Assembly: GCF_946223165.1 (NCBI RefSeq)
Contig: NZ_CAMIBP010000003.1
Span: 74,342-138,341, forward strand
Direction: 5' to 3'
From: an uncultured Corynebacterium sp.
GTDB taxonomy: Bacteria > Actinomycetota > Actinomycetes > Mycobacteriales > Mycobacteriaceae
DNA length: 64,000 nucleotides
Positions 42,143-51,640 of this stretch are shown piece after piece. The notes under the pieces were generated by a model. The model saw only the letters and a list, made by a program, of their open reading frames with translations. It searched no databases and was not told the DNA's origin. The position numbers were made by a program, and so were the translations under genes. Positions within the stretch are counted from its first letter, which is position 1; every line of letters begins with the position of its first letter.

Positions 42143-44737
42143 CTAGAGCTTTTCCATCGGCACGCCGCCGATGAGCATGAGCCGCACCGTTCCCGCGGAG
42201 CCAAAATCAATGGTCACCGTCGCCCGTGCGCCGGAACCACTGGCCGCTACGACCTTGCCCAGTCCGTACTTGGCATGGTTGACGCGATCGCCCACAACTA
42301 AATGAAGATCATTATTCTTCGGCATGGATGTCGAGGAAGCCGGCGTGCGCCGGGCCTGCGTTGGGGAAGACGCGGCGCCCCGTGTGCCGGAGCCCGAGCG
42401 CCCAGACCAGCCACGGCCAAAGCTGCGGCCATAAGAATAAGAATCAGAATGGGAGCCGGAGCTACCGCTCCCCCACGCGGATGACAGTTCGCTGTCATCT
42501 TCTTCGCGGCGCCAGTCGATGAGATCCTCCGGGATCTCGCCGAGGAAGCGGCTGGCCGGATTCGTCATGGGCTTACCCCAGGATGATCGGAGAATCGCGC
42601 GGGTGAGGTAGAGCTGCTCCCGGGCGCGCGTGATGCCCACATACGCCAGGCGGCGTTCTTCGCTCAGCTCCTTGGGATCCCCCAGGGAACGCATGTGCGG
42701 GAATTGGCCGTCCTCCCAGCCGGTGAGGAAGACGACTGGGAACTCCAAGCCCTTGGCGGTGTGCAACGTCATGAGCGTCACCACTCCGGACTCATCGTCC
42801 GGAATCTGGTCCGCATCCGCGACGAGGGACACCTTTTCCAGGAAGGCCTGGAGAGACCCCGGAGCGGCCTCCCCCTCCGCCAGCTCTGCGGCCCCATCTA
42901 CGCCTGCAGCGCCGGCCGAAGGGATTTCTTCGCCCTGGGACTCCGCGAACGCCACCTGGTTGGCGGCCTCCGACGAGAACTCACGCGCCACGGAGACCAA
43001 CTCGTTGAGGTTGTCGAGACGAGCGCCATCCTGGGGATCATTCGAATTCTCCAGCTCCGCCTTGTACCCAGTGGCGTCCAGGATCGCCGAAATAAGCTCC
43101 CCCAGATCCGGCTGCCCGGTGACCTCGTTGATCATGCCTGGGATCTGCGCGCGAATGCCGTCCATCATCTCGTTGAAGCGCCCCACAGCATTACGGGCGC
43201 GCGCACCGAGTCCGGGAACCTCGTCACCCGCGGCATCGATCAGCGCCTTGCCGAAGCTCACACCGCGGTTTTCCGCATGGAGCGCGATGTGCCCCTGCGC
43301 GGCGTCACCGATGGCGCGCTTGGGAACGTTGATGATGCGGCGCAGGCTCACTGTGTCATCTGGATTATCGATAATGCGCAGGTAGGCCACCAGATCGCGG
43401 ATCTCGCGACGCTCATAGAAACGCGTGCCGCCCACCACCTTGTACGGAATGCCGGCGCGCATGAAGATGTCTTCCAATGACCGCGAGGCGTTGTTCGTGC
43501 GGTACATGATCGCGATATCCGAATAGTTGCGCCCATGGTCCACGAGATCGTCAATCTCCTGGGCTATGAAGCGCGACTCATCGTGCTCGTTGTCCGCCAC
43601 GTAGCCGATGATCTTCGGGCCCGTGCCGTGATCGGTCCACAGCTTCTTCTCCCGCCGGTTTTCGTTCTTGGCGATGACCGCATTGGCCGCACTCAGGATG
43701 GTCTGGGTGGAGCGGTAATTCTGCTCGAGCAGGATGGTGCGTGCCTGCGGGTAGTCGCGCTCGAATTCCTCAATATTGCGGATGGTGGCGCCGCGGAAAG
43801 CGTAGATGGACTGGTCCGAGTCGCCCACAACGCACAGCTCTGGCGTGCCCTGGCTCGCGCCCGCGCCCGCTCCGCTGCCGACGAGGGCGGACACCAGGGC
43901 ATACTGCGCGTGGTTGGTGTCCTGGTACTCGTCAATGAGGACGTGCTTGAAACGGCGGCGGTAGAACTCTACTACCTGGGGGTACTGGGTAAAGATGCGG
44001 ACGACCTCACCGATGAGATCATCAAAGTCCACGGAGTTGGCCGCACGCAGCCGCCGCTGGTACTCGGCATAGACCTGCGCGACGGTGGTATCAAAAGGAT
44101 TCTTCGTGGAGGTCGCGGACTCCAGTGCCGACTCCGGGCCGACGAGTTCATTCTTGTAATTCGATATCTGGTTGGCGAGGACGCGGCCGGTGAACTTCTT
44201 GAGATCCAGGCTCATGTCCTTCGCGATCATGGTGAGCAGGCGACGCGCGTCATCACCGTCGTAAATGGTGAAGTTCGTGTTCAGCCCCGGCACGAGCTGG
44301 GCGTTCTGACGCAGGATGCGCACACAGATGGAGTGAAACGTGGACACCCACATGCGCTCCGCGACGGGGCCGACGAGCTGCCCGACGCGCTCCTTCATCT
44401 CCGCAGCGGCCTTGTTGGTAAAGGTGATGGCCAAGATCTCCCACGGCGCCACGCCGCGGCTACGCATGAGATAGGCGATGCGACGGGTGAGCACCGCCGT
44501 CTTGCCGGAGCCCGCGCCCGCCACGATAAGCAGCGGCGCGCCGATGTGCTCCACAGCCTCCTTCTGCTGCGGATTCAGCCCTTGAGTCAGCGGATCCTCC
44601 CCGGCCGGCGGCTGCGCAAAGCCGCCCTGCGTTGGGGCGGTCGGCCGAGAAACACCGGAACCGAAACCGGGGCGCGCGGCGGCCCCGAAGGCGGCATCGG
44701 CAGCAGAATTGCGGGAAAAAGGAGACGCGTTATCCAT
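42143..44737 (-). CDS. pcrA: ATP-dependent DNA helicase PcrA/UvrD1
   Basis: This SF1A helicase of 864 residues unwinds DNA during repair and rolling-circle replication. Motifs in order are LNPQQKEAVEH, Walker A GAGSGKTAVLTRRIAYL, DEYQDTNHAQY, VGDSDQSIYAFRGA, LEQNYRST, and VTLMTLHTAKGLEFPVVFLTG plus AYVGITRARE. A Ser/Gly-rich linker and a Tudor-like C-terminal domain (GDRVNHAKYGLGKVVAASG) follow. The ATG at 44737 is chosen because AGGAGG lies 7 nt upstream. Gene order with chorismate mutase and pgi matches M. tuberculosis Rv0949-Rv0946c. Confidence 0.96.
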   Translation of the reverse strand: MDNASPFSRNSAADAAFGAAARPGFGSGVSRPTAPTQGGFAQPPAGEDPLTQGLNPQQKEAVEHIGAPLLIVAGAGSGKTAVLTRRIAYLMRSRGVAPWEILAITFTNKAAAEMKERVGQLVGPVAERMWVSTFHSICVRILRQNAQLVPGLNTNFTIYDGDDARRLLTMIAKDMSLDLKKFTGRVLANQISNYKNELVGPESALESATSTKNPFDTTVAQVYAEYQRRLRAANSVDFDDLIGEVVRIFTQYPQVVEFYRRRFKHVLIDEYQDTNHAQYALVSALVGSGAGAGASQGTPELCVVGDSDQSIYAFRGATIRNIEEFERDYPQARTILLEQNYRSTQTILSAANAVIAKNENRREKKLWTDHGTGPKIIGYVADNEHDESRFIAQEIDDLVDHGRNYSDIAIMYRTNNASRSLEDIFMRAGIPYKVVGGTRFYERREIRDLVAYLRIIDNPDDTVSLRRIINVPKRAIGDAAQGHIALHAENRGVSFGKALIDAAGDEVPGLGARARNAVGRFNEMMDGIRAQIPGMINEVTGQPDLGELISAILDATGYKAELENSNDPQDGARLDNLNELVSVAREFSSEAANQVAFAESQGEEIPSAGAAGVDGAAELAEGEAAPGSLQAFLEKVSLVADADQIPDDESGVVTLMTLHTAKGLEFPVVFLTGWEDGQFPHMRSLGDPKELSEERRLAYVGITRAREQLYLTRAILRSSWGKPMTNPASRFLGEIPEDLIDWRREEDDSELSSAWGSGSSGSHSDSYSYGRSFGRGWSGRSGSGTRGAASSPTQARRTPASSTSMPKNNDLHLVVGDRVNHAKYGLGKVVAASGSGARATVTIDFGSAGTVRLMLIGGVPMEKL

Positions 44738-44843
44738 AGTGCCTCCTAACCTACTAGCGCGGGCGGACATGGCCGTCACGGCATGGCTTAGCGGACGGAA
44801 AGCTGTTTCCCTTTTAGCCTGTCACGTACTAGATTTGTTCCCC

Positions 44844-45152
44844 ATGAGCGAGGTTCACGATGCCGATTTAAGCGTCCACATGCCGTCGGGCACGGACGAC
44901 CCTCTCACCAACGCCGAGATTCAGCGGTATCGCGAGGAGATCAACCGCATGGACCGCATCATTCTCGACGCCATCCAACGCCGCACCGAGGTTTCCCGCG
45001 CCATCGGCGCCACCCGCATGTCGTCTGGCGGCACCCGCTTGGTCCACACCCGCGAAATCGCCATCATCAACCAATTCCGCGATGAGCTGGGCGAGGAGGG
45101 CCCCACAATCGCGCAGGCTCTGCTGCGCATGGGCCGCGGCAAGCTGGGCTAA
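44844..45152 (+). CDS. aroQ: Chorismate mutase (AroQ-delta)
   Basis: The 102-residue intracellular enzyme converts chorismate to prephenate for Phe and Tyr. It has the corynebacterial/mycobacterial pattern EINRMDRIILDAIQRRTEVSRAIG, TRLVHTREIAIINQFRDELG and the ending LLRMGRGKLG, used when DAHP synthase docks and activates the mutase. The Arg and Glu active-site residues are in those helices. The ATG at 44844 follows a TAGATT box by 8 nt, fitting a leaderless message. Confidence 0.95.
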   Translation: MSEVHDADLSVHMPSGTDDPLTNAEIQRYREEINRMDRIILDAIQRRTEVSRAIGATRMSSGGTRLVHTREIAIINQFRDELGEEGPTIAQALLRMGRGKLG

Positions 45153-45181
45153 CCCCACTTCGACCAAAACTATTCCTTTGC

Positions 45182-45196
45182 CTGCATAGTATGCAG
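45182..45196. promoter_or_regulatory. Palindrome in the promoter of the antiporter gene
   Basis: CTGCATA-G-TATGCAG is a perfect 15-bp inverted repeat with the -10-like TAGTAT inside it, 14 nt before the start codon. An operator is plausible; the regulator is not recognised. Confidence 0.5.
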
Positions 45197-45209
45197 TAAG
45201 GTATCTGCC

Positions 45210-46553
45210 ATGAACGCAGTCCTCATCGCCGTGTTGGTCATGCTTGTCCTCTCACTGGCGCGGCTCCACGTCGTTGTCTCGCTCTTCATTGGCGCCCTCA
45301 CCGGCGGCCTCCTCGCCGGCATGGGCCTCGATGGCACCCTCCTCGCCTTCGAGGACGGCCTCGGCGGCGGCGCCCGCATCGCGTTGAGCTACGCCCTGCT
45401 CGGCGCCTTCGCCATGGGCGTGGCGTCCGCGGGCCTGCCCACGCTGCTGGCCAACGCTCTCATCAAGCGCATCGACTCCGGCACCGCCTCCGCACGTGCC
45501 GCGGCCACCACCAAGTGGATCCTGGTCGGTGGCTTGTTGGCCATGGCGGTCATGAGCCAGAACCTCATCCCCGTGCACATCGCCTTCATTCCGCTCATCG
45601 TGCCGCCGCTGCTGGCCGTGATGAACAAGCTACAGCTCGACCGCCGCCTGGTGACCTGTGTGCTCACCTTCGGCCTGGTCACCACCTACATGTTCGTGCC
45701 GGTGGGCTTCGGCTCCATCTTCTTGAACGACATCCTCCTGTTTAATATCAACGAGGCCGGCCTGGACACATCCGACATCTCCATCATGAAGGTCATGGGT
45801 ATCCCCGCCCTGGGCATGTTCGCCGGCCTACTCATCGCCGTGTTCATTTCCTACCGCAAGCCCCGTCAGTATGCGGACATCGCTATTTCTGACGATGAAC
45901 CCACCGAAGAAGTGTCCATGTACAAGGTGTGGGTGTCCGTCGTCGCCATCATCGCGACGTTTGCCGTGCAGGTCTACATGCAGGCCGCCGGCTTCGAGGC
46001 CGATGGCCTCCTCATCGGCGCCCTGCTGGGCCTAGCCGTCCTCATTGTCTCCGGCGCCGTGTCCTTCCGCCGCGCCGACGACGTCTTCTCCCAGGGCATG
46101 CGCATGATGGCCCTCATCGGTTTCATCATGATCACTGCCCAGGGTTTCGCCAGCGTCATGACTGCCACCGGCGAGGTCGAGTCCCTCGTGACCGCCACCG
46201 CCGATATCTTCGGAGAGAACAAGTTCGCGGCCGCGGGCGCCATGCTGCTGGTGGGCCTCATCGTCACCATGGGCATCGGTTCTTCCTTTTCCACGCTGCC
46301 CGTCATCACCGTTATCTTCGTCCCCCTGTGCGTGTCCTTGGGCTTTAGCCCGGCGGCCACTGTGGCCATCGTGGGCACCGCAGGCGCGCTGGGCGATGCC
46401 GGCTCCCCGGCCTCCGACTCCACCTTGGGCCCCACCGCCGGACTGAACGCCGACGGCCAACATGATCACATCCGCGACTCCGTCATCCCCACCTTCCTGC
46501 ACTTCAACATCCCCCTCCTGCTGGCGGGCTGGGCTGCGGCGATGATTCTCTAA
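45210..46553 (+). CDS. NhaC/YuiF-type Na+/H+ antiporter-family membrane protein
   Basis: The 447-residue protein has about twelve membrane helices and the ion-transporter features of the NhaC/ArsB-like superfamily: VLSLARLHVVVSLFIGALTGGLLAGM, NLIPVHIAFIPLIVPPLL, ITAQGFASVMTATG, GSSFSTLPVITVIFVPLC and the late motif GTAGALGDAGSPASDSTLGPTAGL. YuiF-type relatives have been linked to amino-acid or sodium transport, so the substrate is uncertain. GTAAGGTATC precedes the ATG. Confidence 0.82.
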   Translation: MNAVLIAVLVMLVLSLARLHVVVSLFIGALTGGLLAGMGLDGTLLAFEDGLGGGARIALSYALLGAFAMGVASAGLPTLLANALIKRIDSGTASARAAATTKWILVGGLLAMAVMSQNLIPVHIAFIPLIVPPLLAVMNKLQLDRRLVTCVLTFGLVTTYMFVPVGFGSIFLNDILLFNINEAGLDTSDISIMKVMGIPALGMFAGLLIAVFISYRKPRQYADIAISDDEPTEEVSMYKVWVSVVAIIATFAVQVYMQAAGFEADGLLIGALLGLAVLIVSGAVSFRRADDVFSQGMRMMALIGFIMITAQGFASVMTATGEVESLVTATADIFGENKFAAAGAMLLVGLIVTMGIGSSFSTLPVITVIFVPLCVSLGFSPAATVAIVGTAGALGDAGSPASDSTLGPTAGLNADGQHDHIRDSVIPTFLHFNIPLLLAGWAAAMIL

Positions 46554-46676
46554 ACCCCTATTCTTTCCAGCCGCGCGCCTGCAGGAGCCCCGCGGCTTCC
46601 CAGTCACGGCGGGACATTGTGGACTACGGTAGAACGCGTACAGAACCGGTTATTGTCGCCCCAGAAAGGCCCCGCA

Positions 46677-48305
46677 ATGTCCCTCACCTCGCAGCCCCAG
46701 TGGCAGGCGCTCACCCAGCTCGCATCCCAGGAACTCAACCTCCGCGAGCTTTTCGCTGCCGATGCTTCCCGCGCCACCACGCTTAGCTTCGACGCCGCCG
46801 GCTGGCACGTCGACCTGTCCAAGAACCTGGTCAACGCCGAGGTCCTCGCAGAACTGGTCGATCTGGCTCGCGCCACCGGAGTAGAGGACGCCCGCGCTCA
46901 GATGTTCGCCGGCGAGCACATCAACACCACCGAGGACCGCGCCGTGCTCCACACCGCGCTGCGCGCCCCGGCCGGCACCGCGCTCACCGTGGACGACCAG
47001 GACGTCGACACCGACGTGCAGGAGGTTCTCACCCGCATGGAGGCCTTCGTGGCCACGCTGCACGACGGCACCTGGACCGGCCACACCAGCAAGAAGATTG
47101 CGACGGTGGTCAACATCGGCATCGGCGGCTCCGACTTGGGCCCGGCCATGGTGACCAAGGCGCTGCGCACCTACGCCGCGGGCGATATCACCGCGCGCTT
47201 CGTCTCCAACGTGGACCCGGCGGACATGGCCGCCAACCTGGCGGACCTGGACCCGGAGACCACCCTGTTCATCATTGCTTCCAAGACGTTTACCACGCAG
47301 GAGACGCTGACCAACGCGCACGCCGCCCGCCGCTGGGTTCTCGACGCCTTCGGCGGGGACGAGGCAGCCATCGCCAAGCACTTCGTGGCCGTGTCCACGA
47401 ACGCGGAGAAGGTCGCCGAGTTCGGCATCGACACCGCCAACATGTTCGGCTTCTGGAACTGGGTGGGCGGCCGCTACTCGGTGGACTCCGCCATCGGCCT
47501 GTCTGTCCTCGCCGTGATCGGCGCGGAGAACTTCCGTGACTTCCTGGCAGGCATGCGCGCCATGGACGAGCACTTCCTTAACACGCCACTGGAGTCCAAC
47601 GTGCCGGCCCTCATGGGCCTGCTGGGGGTCTGGTACACCGACTTCCTCGGCGCCCAGACTCACGCCGTGCTCCCCTACTCCCAGGACTTGGCCCGCTTCC
47701 CTGCGTACCTGCAGCAGCTGACCATGGAGTCCAACGGCAAGTCCGTGGTCAAGGACGGCGCCGGCGTGGACTTCGCCACCGGTGAGATCTACTTCGGCGA
47801 GCCCGGCACCAACGGCCAGCACGCTTTCTTCCAGCTCATGCATCAGGGCACGCACCTCATCCCGGCCGACTTCGTGGGCTTTGCCCGCCCGCGTGAGGAC
47901 TTCCCGACTGCCGACGGCACCGGCTCCATGCACGACCTTCTCATGGGTAACTTCTTCGCCCAGACCAAGGTCATGGCGTTTGGCAAGACCGCCGAGGAGA
48001 TCGCCGCCGAGGGTGTCGACGCCGCTGTTGTCCCGCACAAGGTCATGCCGGGCAACCGCCCCACCACCACGCTGCTGGCACCGGAGCTCACCCCGCACGC
48101 GCTCGGCGCGCTCATCGCGCTCTACGAGCACATCGTGTTCACTCAGGGCATCATCTGGGGCATCAACTCCTTCGATCAGTGGGGCGTCGAGCTGGGCAAG
48201 CAGCAGGCTAACCAGCTGGCCCCGGCCGTCTCCGGTGCCGAGGCCGCCAACTCCGGCGACGCCTCCACCGATGAGCTCATCGGCTGGTACCGCGCCAACC
48301 GCTAA
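46677..48305 (+). CDS. pgi: Glucose-6-phosphate isomerase
   Basis: Pgi interconverts glucose-6-phosphate and fructose-6-phosphate. The ATG at 46677 gives 542 residues, the usual length. Signatures are GHTSKKIATVVNIGIGGSDLGPAM, SKTFTTQETLTNA, GGRYSVDSAIGLSVLAVIG, the catalytic Glu region MESNGKSV, and QGIIWGINSFDQWGVELGK with its Lys. It is transcribed rightward, converging with yccF, and ends at a strong inverted repeat. Confidence 0.97.
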   Translation: MSLTSQPQWQALTQLASQELNLRELFAADASRATTLSFDAAGWHVDLSKNLVNAEVLAELVDLARATGVEDARAQMFAGEHINTTEDRAVLHTALRAPAGTALTVDDQDVDTDVQEVLTRMEAFVATLHDGTWTGHTSKKIATVVNIGIGGSDLGPAMVTKALRTYAAGDITARFVSNVDPADMAANLADLDPETTLFIIASKTFTTQETLTNAHAARRWVLDAFGGDEAAIAKHFVAVSTNAEKVAEFGIDTANMFGFWNWVGGRYSVDSAIGLSVLAVIGAENFRDFLAGMRAMDEHFLNTPLESNVPALMGLLGVWYTDFLGAQTHAVLPYSQDLARFPAYLQQLTMESNGKSVVKDGAGVDFATGEIYFGEPGTNGQHAFFQLMHQGTHLIPADFVGFARPREDFPTADGTGSMHDLLMGNFFAQTKVMAFGKTAEEIAAEGVDAAVVPHKVMPGNRPTTTLLAPELTPHALGALIALYEHIVFTQGIIWGINSFDQWGVELGKQQANQLAPAVSGAEAANSGDASTDELIGWYRANR

Positions 48306-48343
48306 CTCCGCGCCACCCCGCCCCCACAAAGCGGGCCACTTAA

Positions 48344-48403
48344 AACGTTGACCTCCGGGGAATCCGACGCCGCAGCGCCGTCAATTCTCCGGAGGTCAAC
48401 GTT
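48344..48403. terminator. Bidirectional 60-nt hairpin between pgi and yccF
   Basis: Perfect 15-bp arms AACGTTGACCTCCGG and CCGGAGGTCAACGTT enclose a 30-nt middle that pairs further (GGAAT with ATTCT, CGACG with CGTC). On the minus strand it is followed by TTTTAAG, so it can end both convergent units. Confidence 0.85.
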
Positions 48404-48447
48404 ATGAAAGGCCCGGTCTGAGACTGGCCCAGTTTAGGAGGCCCGGC

Positions 48448-48861
48448 TTAGAGGCGAACCATCGGCTCCCAGCCGTGCGGAATGGCATCGGAGTCAACGA
48501 TCCGGCGGCCAAACGGGAAGCAGGTCACAGGAATCATCTTGAGGTTGGCCAACGCGACGGGGATGCCCACGATGGTGATGGCCTGCGCCGCAGCGGTAGC
48601 GACGTGCCCGGCGGCCAGCCACAGGCCGGCCACGAGGAACCAGATGACGTTGGAAACAGTCGACATGGAGCCTGGTCCGCCCACGGGCTGGACCACGGAG
48701 CGGCCAAACGGCCACAGCGCGAAGTTAGCCATGCGGAACGACGCCACGCCGGCTGGGATGGTGACCACAAAGATGCAGGCCAAAAGGCCAAAGAGGAAGT
48801 AACCGAGGGCGAGGAAGAAGCCGCCGCAGACAAACCAGATGATGTTCATGACGAGTCTCAT
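48448..48861 (-). CDS. YccF-domain small membrane protein
   Basis: The 137-residue protein has two YccF-type repeats, each a helix pair followed by a loop with Pro-Phe-Gly: NIIWFVCGGFFLALGYFLFGLLACIFVVTIP..FRMANFALWPFG, then NVIWFLVAGLWLAAGHVATAAAQAITIVGIP..NLKMIPVTCFPFG. YccF proteins are inner-membrane proteins of unknown function. A TAGGAT box lies 6 nt before the ATG, so the message is probably leaderless. Confidence 0.9.
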   Translation of the reverse strand: MRLVMNIIWFVCGGFFLALGYFLFGLLACIFVVTIPAGVASFRMANFALWPFGRSVVQPVGGPGSMSTVSNVIWFLVAGLWLAAGHVATAAAQAITIVGIPVALANLKMIPVTCFPFGRRIVDSDAIPHGWEPMVRL

Positions 48862-48920
48862 GGCACCATCCTAGGCCCGCCCAGCAGACACTGGCTGGCG
48901 GAGTATCATAAGGGCACGTC

Positions 48921-50144
48921 ATGACCGCATATCGCGAAATCCGCTACCCGCGCACGATGGCGCTCGTCGCCATCCTGTTAGCATCCATCAATCTCCGCAC
49001 CTCCATTACGGCCCTCTCGCCGTTGCTGCCGCGCATCGAGGAGCAGCTGGGCATGGGCGGAACCGTGGTGGGCCTGTTGGGCACCATCCCGACGGCCATG
49101 TTCGCGCTGTCCGCGTTCGTCCTCCCCACCCTCAAACGGCGCTTCACTCTCTCGGAGATGATGCTGGTGAGCGCCGGATTCACCGCGCTTGGTCAGCTGT
49201 TGCGTGTGGCATACCCCTCACAGTGGATCCTTCTCGCGGGCACGGCGATTGCGCTCTTCGCGCTCGGCATCCTCAACGCCACGATGCCGCTCGTGGTCCG
49301 CGAGTACTTCCCGCGCCACGTGGCGGGGATGTCCACGACGTACATGCTCACCAGCCAGGTTTCGCTGACGGTGGCGCCGCTGCTCGCCGTGCCTGTCGCG
49401 GACTTCACCGGCGCGCAGGGGCTGCCCGGCTGGCAGACGTCCCTGGGCCTGTGGGGTCTGTGCACAGCGGTGGCGGCGGTCGCCTGGCTGCCGCTGCTCA
49501 TTCATCGCGGCCCGAACCCCATCGACGAGGTTCCCGAACCCAACTTCAGCACGCCGGTGTGGCGCACGAAGGTGGGCTTGGGCATGGCGTTCATGTTTGG
49601 CTCGAACTCATTCGTGGCCTACACATTCATGACGTTCCTACCGCAGATCTACACGGAACAGGGCACGTCCGAGCACTACGGCGCCGGCCTGCTCAGCGTC
49701 TTCTCGGGCGTGGGAATCGCGGTCACCTTCCTCGGCCCGTGGCTGGCGGCGCGCCTGCACAACCTCTACCCCGTCATCGTGTTCACCGGTCTGTGCTTCA
49801 TCATCGCCCCGCTGGGGTTTGCGTTCGCACCTCTGAAGGCCCCCGTGCTGTGGGCCAGCATGGCGGCCATCGGCACCATCATGTACGCCATCGCCATGGT
49901 GCTGGTGAATTTCCGTGCACGCACGCTCGACGGCGCCACCGGGCTGGCCTCGGTGAGCCAGGGCGTTGGCTACACCATCGCCTCCGTCGGCCCTTTTCTG
50001 ACCGGCGCGCTGCACCAGGTCACCGGCAGCTTCACGGTGCCGCTCATCATCATGTCGCCCATCGGCATCGTCACCCTCATCGCGGGTTATTTCGCTACCC
50101 GGCAGGTCTACGTCGAGGATCAAATCGACGCCCTAAAGTCGTAA
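48921..50144 (+). CDS. CynX/NimT-type major facilitator superfamily transporter
   Basis: The 407-residue protein has twelve predicted helices and begins ALVAILLASINLRTSITALSPLLPRIEEQLG, the CynX/NimT subgroup start. The central loop lies near residue 200 (HRGPNPIDEVPEPNF), and the late GLASVSQGVGYTIASVGPFLTGALHQVTG is typical. Members export or import cyanate, nitroimidazoles or other small compounds; the substrate is unknown. A TATCAT box lies 11 nt before the ATG. Confidence 0.88.
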   Translation: MTAYREIRYPRTMALVAILLASINLRTSITALSPLLPRIEEQLGMGGTVVGLLGTIPTAMFALSAFVLPTLKRRFTLSEMMLVSAGFTALGQLLRVAYPSQWILLAGTAIALFALGILNATMPLVVREYFPRHVAGMSTTYMLTSQVSLTVAPLLAVPVADFTGAQGLPGWQTSLGLWGLCTAVAAVAWLPLLIHRGPNPIDEVPEPNFSTPVWRTKVGLGMAFMFGSNSFVAYTFMTFLPQIYTEQGTSEHYGAGLLSVFSGVGIAVTFLGPWLAARLHNLYPVIVFTGLCFIIAPLGFAFAPLKAPVLWASMAAIGTIMYAIAMVLVNFRARTLDGATGLASVSQGVGYTIASVGPFLTGALHQVTGSFTVPLIIMSPIGIVTLIAGYFATRQVYVEDQIDALKS

Positions 50145-50184
50145 TTCCTGCACACAACACGTATATCGCGTAGGCTGGTCCCCT

Positions 50185-50856
50185 ATGTCTAACGTCATCG
50201 ACTGGATCGTCAGCCTGATGAATACTCTGGGAGCTCCCGGCGTAGGTGTCGCGATCTTCCTAGAGAACCTCTTCCCTCCCATCCCTTCAGAGGTGGTCCT
50301 GCCGCTCGCGGGCATTACCGTCTCGCAGGGCGAGCTGCACTTCGTGTCCGCGCTCGTGTGGTCCACGCTCGGCTCCGTTGTCGGCGCGTTCGTGCTCTAC
50401 TGGGTGGGCGCGGCCATCGGCGCAGAGCGCCTGCGCACGGTCGCGGACTGGATGTGGCTGACGGAGCCCGAGGACGTGGACAAGGCGCTCGCCTTCTTTG
50501 ACAAATACGGAACGGCGTCCATCTTCTTCGGCCGCTTCGTGCCGGGCGTGCGTTCTCTCATCTCTATTCCCGCGGGCGTGCACCGCACCGGGCTGCTGCG
50601 CTTCGGACTATGGACCGCGGCCGGTTCGCTCATCTGAAACGCCGCCCTCATCGGTTTGGGCGTCTACCTGGGCGATCAGTACCATCTCGTCGCCGGAGTC
50701 ATCGATCAGTACTCGACGGTCATCTACGCCCTCATCGCGGCATTGCTCGTCGCTTTCCTGGTCTATGCGGTCCGCCGCGAGGTTCGGGCCAAGCGGAAGC
50801 GGACAGCACGGCAGGCTACGGCGAATACGGTTGACAGCGCGGACACCACCAGATAA
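50185..50856 (+). pseudogene. DedA-family membrane protein interrupted by an in-frame TGA
   Basis: Codons 1-150 encode a DedA protein (GAPGVGVAIFLENLFPPIPSEVVLPLAG, GSVVGAFVLYWVGAAIGAERL, FFDKYGTASIFFGRFVPGVRSLISIPAG). At 50635-50637 a TGA replaces what should be Trp (GSLI-stop-NAALIG), after which the same frame continues through the last helices and a basic tail to 50856. A G-to-A change in TGG explains it, and the rest of the frame is intact. DedA proteins support membrane potential and lipid-carrier handling. The gene is either recently dead, a sequencing error, or read through. A TAGGCT box 8 nt before the ATG suggests a leaderless start. Confidence 0.8.
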
Positions 50857-51640
50857 TCCGTTCCAGCTCGCCTTCGTCGCCACCGGCATCCACGCCGCCC
50901 AGCACGGACTTCTCAATGGGCGTACCGCAGCGCCGGCACCGCGCGTTAGTGCGCCCGAAGACGTACGTCGACTCCCCGGCGCGCCGAATACCGGTGGTCA
51001 CGCGCAGCGGGGCGTGCCGGTTGGCCCACATGATCCTGCGACTCACATCCAGCATCTTTGCCACGTCCACCTCCCCCACGTGCAGCGCCGGGTGGACGCC
51101 GGCAATGAAGCAGGCCTCCACGCGATACTCGTTGCCGATGCCCGCCACATTCCGCTGGTCCAGCAGCGCCGGGCCGATCCTGCGCTCGGGCCGCGACAGA
51201 ATCCGCCGTAGCGCCTCCTCCCGGCCGCCGTCCTCGAACCAGTCGGGGTCCAGGATGTCGGGCCCGAGGTGCCCGATCTTGTCGAGGTAAAGATTAGCCG
51301 GGTAGACGTCCACGAAGCCGAGGCTGTGGCCGACGATCTCGACGTCGCGGGCGGCATCGGCAAGCTGCAGCACCACCCGCGCGGTGTGGGCAGGCTTGCG
51401 CCAGCGGTCACCGACGAAATGAACATCCCACTGGCCCTCCATCTTGAGATGGGTGTGAAGGATATGCTCGTAGAACTGCATGAATAGGTGCTTGCCGTAG
51501 GGCCAAACGCGCACGCAGATCATGCCGTCGAACTTCGTCAGCGCATGCTGGGGCACCCGGACGGAGGTGCCGGTGACCTCGCGCCCGGACATAAACTGCA
51601 GCTTCTCGGAGAGTTGCAGGATGGAATCGCCCTCGGGCAC
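50816..51640 (-). CDS. nei: Fpg/Nei-family DNA glycosylase (Nei-like)
   Basis: The enzyme removes oxidised bases and nicks the abasic site. The 274-residue protein begins PEGDSILQLSEKLQFM, with the catalytic Pro2 and Glu3, then HTHLKMEGQWDVHF, a helix-two-turn-helix region (ALLDQRNVAGIGNEYRVEACFIAG), and a C-terminal zinc finger (CRRCGTPI.K, then WWCPRCQ). The GTG start follows directly after the stop of the LldD-like gene. Its last 41 bases overlap the tail of the dedA pseudogene. The PEGD start favours Nei over Fpg. Confidence 0.9.
   Translation of the reverse strand: MPEGDSILQLSEKLQFMSGREVTGTSVRVPQHALTKFDGMICVRVWPYGKHLFMQFYEHILHTHLKMEGQWDVHFVGDRWRKPAHTARVVLQLADAARDVEIVGHSLGFVDVYPANLYLDKIGHLGPDILDPDWFEDGGREEALRRILSRPERRIGPALLDQRNVAGIGNEYRVEACFIAGVHPALHVGEVDVAKMLDVSRRIMWANRHAPLRVTTGIRRAGESTYVFGRTNARCRRCGTPIEKSVLGGVDAGGDEGELERIIWWCPRCQPYSP

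Noticed and set aside
46650..48329. Frame of about 560 codons antisense to pgi
   Set aside because: pgi is complete with all signatures; the antisense sequence has no known domain or translation signals.
50635..50637. Selenocysteine at the DedA TGA
   Set aside because: DedA proteins have Trp here, no SECIS-like hairpin follows immediately, and no selenocysteine genes are visible in the window.
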